Part shown: positions 20,686 through 26,363 of the stretch, in pieces
How positions within the stretch are numbered: the first letter of the stretch is position 1
Layout of the letters: each line of letters starts with the position of its first letter
Source of the DNA: Kiritimatiellia bacterium
GTDB lineage: Bacteria > Verrucomicrobiota > Kiritimatiellia > SLAD01
Direction: 5' to 3'
Assembly: GCA_007128275.1 (NCBI GenBank)
Contig: SKXR01000079.1
Coordinates: 1-26,363 of the forward strand
Length of the DNA: 26,363 bases
Notes under the pieces: model-generated
Databases searched by the model: none
Seen by the model: only the letters and a program-made list of their open reading frames with translations
Told to the model about the DNA's origin: nothing
Made by a program: the position numbers and the translations under genes

Positions 20686-21621
20686 ATGTCAGGAAAGGAA
20701 GTGCAGTTGGTGGTGGTGGGGTCGATCGGTATCGATACCATTGAGACGCCGGTCGAACGACGCGAAAGTATTCTGGGCGGTTCCGCGAGTTATGCCTGCG
20801 CCACGTCCGCAATGTATAGCCATGTGGGCATGGTCGGCGTGGTGGGCGCCGATTTCCCGGAGGCATACGAAAACCTCTACCGCCATTTCAATATCGATTT
20901 GGCCGGGCTTCAGAAGAAGGAGGGCGAGACCTTTCGTTGGTCCGGGGTCTACAAGGAAAACATGGACGACCGGGACACGCTGTCCACGGAACTGAACGTC
21001 TTGGCCGAGTTCGCACCGCGATTGCCGGACCGCTATCGAAAGGCCCCTTTTCTTTTCCTGGCCAACATCGGGCCGGACCTCCAGCAGGAGGTGCTCGATC
21101 AAATGGAGCAACCCAAGTTCGTGGCCATGGACACGATGGATTTGTGGATCAACATTCAACGCGATGCGCTGGTCAAAGTGATCGGGCAGGTCGATTTACT
21201 GACGCTGAACGAGTCGGAAGCCCGCCGGCTAAGCGGCGAACATTTCCTGCCGATCGCGGCTGAGCGTTTGCTCGCCATGGGGCCGCGCTATGTGCTGATT
21301 AAGAAAGGCGAACACGGAAGCATGCTGTTTTCTCAAGACGATATCTTTGTGTTGCCCGCTTTCCCGTTGAACAACGTGCAGGATCCCACCGGCGCAGGGG
21401 ATGCGTTTGCCGGCGGATTCATGGGGTCGCTCGCCGCGCTCGGCGAAGTGAACGAGGACACTATTCGCACGGCCATGGTGTACGGCAGTGTCGTGGCCTC
21501 GTTTGCCGTCGAAGCGTTCAGTCTCGAGCGGTTGAAGACGTTGACCCGGGCCGACATCGAAACACGTGCCAATCTGTTTCGCGATATGATGCGGATACCC
21601 GGCGCGTTGGTTCCGGCTTGA
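20686..21621 (+). CDS. PfkB-family carbohydrate or nucleoside kinase
   Basis: 311 residues. The N terminus VVVGSIGIDTIETPVERRESILGGSASYACATSA gives the PfkB substrate-binding strand and GG signature (31-32). The C-terminal motif DPTGAGDAFAGGF (233-245) has the catalytic Asp239 and the anion-hole glycines. The middle run VDLLTLNESEARRLSG is also typical. It phosphorylates a sugar or nucleoside with ATP. The N terminus does not look like HldE/RfaE1. The position after gmhA makes a heptose-7-phosphate kinase role tempting but unproven, and a ribokinase/adenosine kinase-like role is equally possible. AGGAGA is well spaced before the ATG. It converges on the NIF3-like gene with one base between. 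Confidence 0.85.
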   Translation: MSGKEVQLVVVGSIGIDTIETPVERRESILGGSASYACATSAMYSHVGMVGVVGADFPEAYENLYRHFNIDLAGLQKKEGETFRWSGVYKENMDDRDTLSTELNVLAEFAPRLPDRYRKAPFLFLANIGPDLQQEVLDQMEQPKFVAMDTMDLWINIQRDALVKVIGQVDLLTLNESEARRLSGEHFLPIAAERLLAMGPRYVLIKKGEHGSMLFSQDDIFVLPAFPLNNVQDPTGAGDAFAGGFMGSLAALGEVNEDTIRTAMVYGSVVASFAVEAFSLERLKTLTRADIETRANLFRDMMRIPGALVPA

Positions 21622-21622
21622 T

Positions 21623-22429
21623 TCAGCGCACCAGCGCCACGGGATCGCGGTCGGCGCGCGCAATCACCGGTTCGACGGCGCCGTCGAGCTCGCGCAGCAG
21701 CCGTTTCCTCAGGATGGGCAGATAGCCCCGTTCCGTGTGCGTGTGTTCCGAGAGGAGCACCGTGATGCCGCGTGTAATGGCGGTGAGCATGTCGTGGTGT
21801 TTCATTTCGCCGGTGAGATAGAGATCCGCCTCAGCGCCTTCCAAGGCGGATATGCCCGCCCCCGCGCACAGCGCCACTTTGCGAATCAGCCGGGCTTTAC
21901 CGGCGGGCCGCGCCACCCGAAGATACCTGACCTTTAGGAACGCGCGTACTCGATCCGTCAGCGTTTTCAGCGCGTGCCCCTTGTCGAAGGTGAGTAGACG
22001 GCCCGGCCCGTAGGGGATGGGAGCGACGGATCCGGCATCCTTGCCTTGCACGCCCGCCGCCAACCAGTCGTTCACGCCGCCCTCGACCATATCCAGTGCG
22101 GTGTGCGGCGAATAGACGGCAATACGTGATTCCAGGAGACGGATCAGACGGCGATCGGCCGGGCGCTCCGGTGAGAGCCGGCTGACGGGCTCAAAAATCG
22201 GGGGATGATAAGCAATGATGCATGCGCACTTCCGTTGGATGGCTTCGGCAACCACCTCCGGGGTGCAATCGATCGTCAATAACGCGCGCTGCACGCGGAC
22301 GCTGCGGGAGGGCGCGAGAAGGAGCCCGGCATTGTCCCATTCCTCGGCCAGATCGGGTGGGGCAATGCGTTCCATGGCCGCCACAACCTGCTTGAGCGTG
22401 GCGCCGTTCTTTGTTTGTTCTTTCATCAT
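21623..22429 (-). CDS. NIF3/DUF34 dinuclear-metal protein, NIF3L1-like subtype
   Basis: 268 residues covering one NIF3 domain. EEWDNAGLL (29-37), YHPPIFEPVSRL (74-85; His75), SPHTALD (107-113; His109, Asp113), YLTGEMKHHDML (204-215) and SEHTHTERGYL (227-237; His229, Glu233) make up the dinuclear metal site. The YHPP, CEH/SEHTxTERG and final DRDP motifs resemble human NIF3L1 more than E. coli YbgI, which has HHP. The family is universal and its function is unsettled, with links to metal insertion and cofactor repair. The start overlaps the ychF stop (ATGA), so it is translationally coupled. Confidence 0.88.
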   Translation of the reverse strand: MMKEQTKNGATLKQVVAAMERIAPPDLAEEWDNAGLLLAPSRSVRVQRALLTIDCTPEVVAEAIQRKCACIIAYHPPIFEPVSRLSPERPADRRLIRLLESRIAVYSPHTALDMVEGGVNDWLAAGVQGKDAGSVAPIPYGPGRLLTFDKGHALKTLTDRVRAFLKVRYLRVARPAGKARLIRKVALCAGAGISALEGAEADLYLTGEMKHHDMLTAITRGITVLLSEHTHTERGYLPILRKRLLRELDGAVEPVIARADRDPVALVR

Positions 22430-23517
22430 ACGTTAAAGAGAAAGTGGCAAACGTCGCCATCCTGCATGACGTAGGACTTGCCTTCAAGTCGCATTTTCCC
22501 GGCCGCCTTGATGCGCGCTTCCGCGTGATGCTCCTCGAGATCATGCACCTGATAGACTTCCACGCGAATAAAGCCGCGTTCGAAGTCGGTATGGATCTCG
22601 CCCGCCGCCTGCGGAGCGGTCGCGCCGATGGGCACGGTCCACGCCCGGATCTGTTTCGGCCCCGCCGTAAAGAAGCTCTGCAGGCCGAGCAGGGCGTAGG
22701 CGGCGCGCGCGACCTTGGCCAAAGCGGGTTCGTCCAGTCCCATGGATTCCAGCATGGCGTCACGGTCGGTCTTGTCCAATTCCGCCAGTTCCGACTCGAT
22801 GCGCGCACAGACCGGCACCACCGCGCCGTCGTGTCGTCGCACATAGTCGCGCACCTTTTCGATGTACGGATTATCGTCCGTCAGTCCGTCGTCATCGACG
22901 TTGGCGATGTAGAGGACCTGTTTGCCTGTGATCAACCCGAACCCTTTCAACATCTTACGTTGTTCCGGAATGTCGAGCTCCAAGTGGCGAATGGGTTCGC
23001 CTTCACGGAGTAGCGCGAGGCATTTCTCCAGCACAACAATGCGCAGCGCGGTTTCCTTGTCGCCGCTTCGCATAGTCTTCTTCGCCCGGGTCAGACTGTT
23101 TTCGACGCTTTGCAAGTCCGCCAACAGCAGTTCTGTTTCGATGGTTTCGATGTCCCGCACGGGATCCACGCCGCCGTCGACATGGGTGACATCCTCGTCA
23201 TCAAAGCATCGAACCACATGCAGGATCGCTTCCACCTCGCGGATATAGGACAGGAACTGGTTCCCGAGGCCTTCCCCTTTACTCGCGCCACGCACCAAGC
23301 CCGCGATGTCCACGAGTTGCAACGCCGCCGGAATGACTTCTTTCGTTTCAATGTAGCGGTTGATGGTGTTCAAACGCGGATCGGGAATGGGGACAATGCC
23401 GATATTGGGGTCAATGGTGCAAAAGGGATAGTTATTCGCCACCGCGCCCGCATTGGTCAACGCATTGAACAGCGTGCTTTTGCCGACGTTGGGTAATCCT
23501 ACGATGCCTGCTTTCAT
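22426..23517 (-). CDS. ychF: Ribosome-associated ATPase/GTPase YchF (OLA1 family)
   Basis: 363 residues, the standard size. P-loop GLPNVGKST at 7-15, DIAG at 70-73, NNYPFCTIDPN (switch region) at 28-38, and NVDD at 206-209 in place of NKxD. Loss of the Lys is characteristic and explains ATP preference in the family. A TGS domain (FERGFIRVEVYQV) is C-terminal and the protein ends FLFNV, typical of YchF. It binds ribosomes and modulates translation and oxidative stress responses. GGAGAG lies ten bases before the ATG. Confidence 0.97.
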   Translation of the reverse strand: MKAGIVGLPNVGKSTLFNALTNAGAVANNYPFCTIDPNIGIVPIPDPRLNTINRYIETKEVIPAALQLVDIAGLVRGASKGEGLGNQFLSYIREVEAILHVVRCFDDEDVTHVDGGVDPVRDIETIETELLLADLQSVENSLTRAKKTMRSGDKETALRIVVLEKCLALLREGEPIRHLELDIPEQRKMLKGFGLITGKQVLYIANVDDDGLTDDNPYIEKVRDYVRRHDGAVVPVCARIESELAELDKTDRDAMLESMGLDEPALAKVARAAYALLGLQSFFTAGPKQIRAWTVPIGATAPQAAGEIHTDFERGFIRVEVYQVHDLEEHHAEARIKAAGKMRLEGKSYVMQDGDVCHFLFNV

Positions 23518-23613
23518 AAAAAATAATCTCTCCGGAATAAGGGGGCGCGGGGAGTCTATCGGAGCGGGCCGGGCCTGGCAATGGATAAGGGCCGCACTCC
23601 GGTCTGCCCGTTC

Positions 23614-24522
23614 CTATTCTTCAAGAAAGAGATTTCGCAGTTTGTCTTGGGTCGCTACATCGACGCCCAAGCCCTCCGAGAAATATGCGGTGATTCCCCC
23701 GTACTGCGTTTCCATTTCGTCGAAAGAGGCTTCCAGGTACTCCGCCTTCACCCCGAAGATTGCGATGGGAATGTTACGGCTGCCGCCTGCTGCGACGAAG
23801 TTGTCGATGTCCGCCTTATACTGAGGGAGGGTGTATTCGTTACTGCGTAAGTAATCCTGTATGACGGTTTCCTTGGGTACGCCGAGCAGCGTGAGTAGGG
23901 CGGCGGAGGCCCATCCGGTTCTATCCTTGCCGCCCGTGCAATGGAAAACCGCAGGCAGCGCCTGCGAATCAGCCAGTGCCATAAAGAGTGCGCGATAGGA
24001 TTCTCGGGCACTTGGCAATGAGATGAATTCACGATAGCCCTCGATGAATTGCGCCTCGATCTTGCCGTCGCCGAGTGCCGCATTGGCTTTCTTCGGTTCG
24101 ACCAATAGGGCATCCAGTTGTGCCGGTGCTGCAGACTTGGAGTCGGCCAGCACATTCAGATGCGTGTGGTGTGCGCCGGGTGGAATCTGGTCGGGTCTAG
24201 GCTCGCGCTCTGAAGCCGTTCGCAGGTCGTAGAAGTTCTTCAACCCCACGAGCTCAAGTTGCTGAATCGCCTCCGTACTCATCGGATTGAATACCCCGGA
24301 GCGGTAGACGAGCCCGCGTGCCACATGCAACCCGTCCACGGTCTTGTAGCCGCCCACGTCACGAAAGTTGGGTATCGCAGGAATTTCCAATGCGATGCCC
24401 ATGCTTTGGCCCGGCTCGAGTTGGGGGAGCGATGCGGTGTGCGCCGGAACGGCAACCGATGGGGCCGCACCAGTCAGGGTGGCCATCACAGCGCTTGCGA
24501 GTAAAGTCTGAACCATATTCAT
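23614..24522 (-). CDS. Exported tyrosine/dual-specificity phosphatase (Y_phosphatase3-like)
   Basis: From the ATG at 24522 (GGAAAG six bases upstream) the product has 302 residues. A hydrophobic N terminus with small residues (MNMVQTLLASAVMATLTGAAPSVA) reads as a signal peptide cleaved near 24-30, so it acts in the periplasm or outside. The domain starts NFRDVGGY (52-59), a signature of the SidP/YopH-like Tyr phosphatase 3 family. NFYDLRT (96-102) and the catalytic loop HCTGGKDRTG (194-203; nucleophile Cys195, Arg201) follow. It dephosphorylates protein, inositol or lipid phosphates; the substrate is unknown. Upstream is a long AT-poor gap with no clear promoter. Composition differs slightly from the core genes. 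Confidence 0.87.
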   Translation of the reverse strand: MNMVQTLLASAVMATLTGAAPSVAVPAHTASLPQLEPGQSMGIALEIPAIPNFRDVGGYKTVDGLHVARGLVYRSGVFNPMSTEAIQQLELVGLKNFYDLRTASEREPRPDQIPPGAHHTHLNVLADSKSAAPAQLDALLVEPKKANAALGDGKIEAQFIEGYREFISLPSARESYRALFMALADSQALPAVFHCTGGKDRTGWASAALLTLLGVPKETVIQDYLRSNEYTLPQYKADIDNFVAAGGSRNIPIAIFGVKAEYLEASFDEMETQYGGITAYFSEGLGVDVATQDKLRNLFLEE

Positions 24523-24754
24523 CGTTTTCTTTCCATGTAGCCCGGTGTCCACGAGGGTTTGCCTGAAGGATGATGCCGACATCATCAGTGGTGCCTATAT
24601 GTGTATACCGTACTCCGCACACCGCTCTTTGAGTACATATTTTTTTCGCTCTTAGGCATTGCGGTCATGCAATGAACCCTTTAGGGGCGTGCGCTTGCCG
24701 CGGCTTCTTACACGGACCCTGTAATCAACTGATTTGGCGCGTCAACCGCTATGA

Positions 24755-24798
24755 GCGCCTGCTTGCTCTGTAGGCTCGCCGCAAGTCCGCGCAGGCGC
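24755..24798. other. Bulged inverted repeat downstream of the GNAT gene
   Basis: GCGCCTGC (24755-24762) pairs perfectly with GCAGGCGC (24791-24798), and the inner TTGC (24763-24766) pairs with GCAA (24781-24784) across a 6-nt one-sided bulge, leaving a 14-nt loop. It sits three bases from the GNAT stop. The plus strand continues CTTTTA, the minus strand has no T-run, so any terminator function for GNAT is doubtful. The bulge makes it look like a single-strand folded recombination site, but integron core sites were not found. Confidence 0.4.
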
Positions 24799-24801
24799 CT
24801 T

Positions 24802-25518
24802 TTATGTAGATTCCGCGCCCATTCTGTATTTCCCGCCCTCAGCAGGCCCCGTTGTTAAATCTTTCCATAGCAGGTAAATCAGCAGATTGATCGTAGGAAA
24901 CGGGCACACCCCGTTTATGGCAAATTTGTTCAGATTAATGCGGTGAAGGGGTTGGAAGCCTAGTTTTTCATGACATTTCCGCGATGCTTCGCCTGTACAT
25001 TCGGAGAAGACGTGGGCAAACCCGCGTTCAGTTGCCTCGGCAAGAGCCGTTTGCAGTAGGCGCGTCGCGATCCCTGCTCCCTCATAGCCGGGAGCCACAC
25101 CCACGGCGGCTATGTGCAGGCAGCGCCCTGCTTCCGAGCCAATCCGCTCTTGCTGGGGTTTGCGAATTTCTTCCATTAACGCCATCACGGCTGAAAGGCT
25201 GCCCTTTTCCTGGTCCGTGAGATTGTCCGGTACCTGCTGGTTGGTTTCAGCAATCGGATCATCACATACAATAAACCCGACTTCCTCGTTTGCAGCGTTC
25301 CGATCCCGTGCTATCCAGCAGAGGCCCCGAGCTATCGGATTTGCATTCGCCCCCGAATGCATGCTCCGCGCGACCTCAATTAATCGTTCCCTGCCTAAAC
25401 CGAGGCATTTCGTCAATGGTTCTCGATCATAGAAGAGGTCAATATACAGGCTCAGCAAGGCCTCGGTCTCGTCGGGATGAACGCGATCAATACAAATCGT
25501 ACGTGTGTCTCTGTGCAT
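24802..25518 (-). CDS. GNAT-family N-acetyltransferase
   Basis: 238 residues starting MHRDTRTICIDRVH. The acetyl-CoA loop VGVAPGYEGAGIATRLLQTAL, followed by SECTGEASRKCHEKLGFQPL, is the diagnostic GNAT core. The extended N-terminal half and the aromatic-rich C terminus resemble arylalkylamine- or polyamine-type acetyltransferases, but the substrate is not known. It has lower GC than the core genes and lies in an accessory-looking stretch. The first 11 codons, with three bases of upstream sequence, are duplicated exactly at 26207-26246. No ribosome site better than GGAA at about 13 bases is visible. Confidence 0.85.
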   Translation of the reverse strand: MHRDTRTICIDRVHPDETEALLSLYIDLFYDREPLTKCLGLGRERLIEVARSMHSGANANPIARGLCWIARDRNAANEEVGFIVCDDPIAETNQQVPDNLTDQEKGSLSAVMALMEEIRKPQQERIGSEAGRCLHIAAVGVAPGYEGAGIATRLLQTALAEATERGFAHVFSECTGEASRKCHEKLGFQPLHRINLNKFAINGVCPFPTINLLIYLLWKDLTTGPAEGGKYRMGAEST

Positions 25519-25526
25519 GCACTTCT
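25487..25526. repeat. 40-bp perfect direct repeat, copy 1 (5' end of the GNAT gene)
   Basis: Positions 25487-25526 are identical base for base to 26207-26246 in the same orientation. This copy covers the ATG region and first codons of the GNAT gene on the minus strand. Flanks diverge at once on both sides. The pair brackets the toxin-antitoxin module. Confidence 0.9.
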
Positions 25527-25561
25527 ATTCCTCGTGGAGAACGTTAAAACTGAGCGGACCC

Positions 25562-25615
25562 GTGACACGCTGCCCATTGGTTTGCCTTAATCAAAATCGC
25601 TCGCCCGCGTGTCAC
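25562..25615. other. 9-bp inverted repeat between GNAT and toxin genes
   Basis: GTGACACGC (25562-25570) and GCGTGTCAC (25607-25615) form a perfect 9-bp dyad with a 36-nt loop in the 117-bp gap upstream of GNAT and downstream of the toxin. It may be a transcript end or a regulatory hairpin. It has no T-run. Confidence 0.35.
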
Positions 25616-25635
25616 CGGTAGGCTGGTTCGATCTC

Positions 25636-25893
25636 CTATTCATACACAGCTCGCCGATGACCAATCTTAACTACACAGACAATTAGTCGGTCCTCCTCGA
25701 TGGAATAGATTATTCGGTACACACCCTGCCGGATGCGATAGCGCTCTTGGCCGGTCAATTTGACTGCTTGAGGTGGACGCGGATTATCGGCAAGGGCTCC
25801 GATGGCCGACATGATGCGCTTAACATCGCTCTTGAGGATGGGGGCCAAGTCCTTCAGAACGGACTTGCGTAGAACGACATCATATTCTGCCAT
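25636..25893 (-). CDS. RelE/ParE-family toxin of a type II toxin-antitoxin system
   Basis: 85 residues. The fold signature is clear: LRKSVLKDLAPI (the first helix), NPRPPQAVKLTGQERYRIRQGVYRIIYSIEEDRLIVCVVKIGHRRAVYE, with the terminal GHRRxVY basic-aromatic motif of RelE-type RNases. RelE cuts mRNA in the ribosomal A site; ParE-type members target gyrase. The RYRIRxGxYRIIY and GHRRxVYE features favour RelE. The start overlaps the antitoxin end by 14 bp, so it is translated from the antitoxin message. Flanking 40-bp repeats mark the module as a recent arrival or rearrangement. Confidence 0.92.
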   Translation of the reverse strand: MAEYDVVLRKSVLKDLAPILKSDVKRIMSAIGALADNPRPPQAVKLTGQERYRIRQGVYRIIYSIEEDRLIVCVVKIGHRRAVYE

Positions 25894-26113
25894 TCTGCTT
25901 AAGCTCCTTCAAGGCTGCCTCAAATGAGATCGTTGGTTCATTCGCCCTCTCACGAAAGGCCGCGATATCCTCGGCGTCCTCTGCAAGAGAGAGTTGGACG
26001 GCTTCGTTAACGATCTCCGAAAGCGAACGAGACGTCTCCACAGATTTCAGACGCAGGGCTCTGTGCAGGCTCGGCCTCAAGTACACGGTGGCTCGTTTTG
26101 TCAGTGTGGTCAT
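25880..26113 (-). CDS. RHH-type antitoxin partner of the RelE-like toxin
   Basis: 77 residues, MTTLTKRATVYLRPSLHRALRLKS at the start. The beta strand and helices (ATVYLRPSLHRALRLKSVETSRSLSEIVNEAVQL) form a ribbon-helix-helix DNA-binding unit typical of CopG/RelB-like antitoxins. The C-terminal half (FRERANEPTISFEAALKELKQNGRI) is the toxin-binding tail. It neutralises the toxin and represses the shared promoter. CAGGA is seven bases before the ATG. The promoter at 26141-26169 carries the overlapping TGACGTCA palindrome at 26161-26168. Confidence 0.88.
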   Translation of the reverse strand: MTTLTKRATVYLRPSLHRALRLKSVETSRSLSEIVNEAVQLSLAEDAEDIAAFRERANEPTISFEAALKELKQNGRI

Positions 26114-26140
26114 GTGCTATCCTGAGTTTGTCTATGCAGG

Positions 26141-26169
26141 AATATGGCATAAAGACGTTGTGACGTCAA
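26141..26169 (-). promoter_or_regulatory. Sigma70-type promoter with palindromic operator for the toxin-antitoxin operon
   Basis: On the minus strand TTGACG (26169-26164; 5/6 of consensus) is 17 bp from CATATT (26146-26141; 4/6). A perfect TGACGTCA palindrome (26161-26168) overlaps the -35, a suitable site for autorepression by the RHH antitoxin. The leader to the ATG at 26113 is about 20 nt. Confidence 0.65.
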
Positions 26170-26196
26170 GGCGTCGTAATCCGCTATTTTGATCGA

Positions 26197-26363
26197 ATGG
26201 CGACGGATCAATACAAATCGTACGTGTGTCTCTGTGCATGCACTTACGCGATTGGGTCAACGGACTTCATCGAGCAGGTTCGGGGGATTTACGAGTTGCT
26301 CGCTGAAACCCAATATGACCGGGAAGATGCGGCGTTGAGGAGGGTGGGGCGGCGCTTGGAACC
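26197..26363 (+). CDS. Unrecognised partial reading frame at the window edge
   Basis: Plus-strand frame from ATG 26197 remains open to the end, 55 residues. It includes the second copy of the 40-bp repeat (reading DQYKSYVCLCACT) and then STDFIEQVRGIYELLAETQYDREDAALRRVGRRLE, which looks like real coding sequence (charged helices, GC-rich third positions). No ribosome site lies before the ATG, so the true start may be elsewhere, or the repeat may have been joined onto a gene. I do not recognise the family. Confidence 0.4.
   Translation, partial: MATDQYKSYVCLCACTYAIGSTDFIEQVRGIYELLAETQYDREDAALRRVGRRLE
26207..26246. repeat. 40-bp perfect direct repeat, copy 2
   Basis: Identical to 25487-25526. 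On the minus strand it reads as the first codons of the GNAT gene (MHRDTRTICID) then continues into unrelated sequence and stops after about 35 codons, so it is a detached gene fragment. The two copies are 720 bp apart and bracket the toxin-antitoxin module. Confidence 0.9.

Noticed and set aside
25541..25620. Integron attC site between GNAT and toxin genes
   Set aside because: A hairpin is present, but the GTTRRRY and RYYYAAC core sites were not found and no integrase is in the window.

Overview
The window is about 26.4 kb of GC-rich bacterial chromosome, densely coded, with several head-to-tail operons. It looks like a diderm (LPS-bearing) bacterium. Evidence for this is a GmhA-type heptose-7-phosphate isomerase, two LPS-kinase-like proteins, a WaaG-like glycosyltransferase, a GDP-rhamnose pathway and a protein with an outer-membrane barrel-like C terminus. 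An Asp23/AmaP-like protein beside accBC, a HldE-unlike PfkB kinase and dispersed GGGGACAGGTAC repeats make Enterobacteria-like Proteobacteria unlikely. A PVC-type (for example Kiritimatiellota), Omnitrophota-like or deltaproteobacterial-grade organism is possible, but this is inference and the phylum is not settled.

Layout. 1-84: the Fis-type HTH tail of an NtrC-like sigma54 activator. 94-2297 (minus): an operon of four Hsp20 small heat-shock proteins, one membrane-anchored, behind a near-consensus sigma54 promoter with two dyads upstream. 2298-2751: regulatory region plus two GGGGACAGGTAC repeats. 2752-4763 (plus): HPr, a diacylglycerol-kinase-family lipid kinase and a small site-2 protease. 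8921 to 4769 (minus): rpsU with a strong terminator, then sugar isomerase, gmd, rmd and a flippase-like membrane protein (GDP-D-rhamnose synthesis and probably envelope glycan assembly). 8922-9385: rpsU promoter region and a second repeat cluster. 9386-10554: an exported barrel-like protein converging on a DUF2784 membrane protein.

10744-15003 is an LPS-core-like locus: a WaaP/InaA-like kinase divergent from a GT4 glycosyltransferase, followed by a 720-residue protein joining a degenerate glycoside-hydrolase-like barrel to a second LPS-kinase-like domain. 15060-17456 (plus): a four-cysteine small protein, a MerR-like regulator, tmk and holB. 17648-21621 (plus): accB, accC, an AmaP/Asp23-like protein, gmhA and a PfkB kinase, linking fatty-acid initiation to heptose supply. 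23517 to 21623 (minus): ychF translationally coupled to a NIF3L1-like gene.

From about 23.6 kb the window looks accessory. It holds an exported tyrosine phosphatase, a GNAT acetyltransferase and a RHH/RelE toxin-antitoxin module. The module lies between two perfect 40-bp direct repeats, one of which is the 5' end of the GNAT gene. The window ends inside an unrecognised plus-strand reading frame. No rRNA, tRNA, CRISPR array or transposase gene was recognised.
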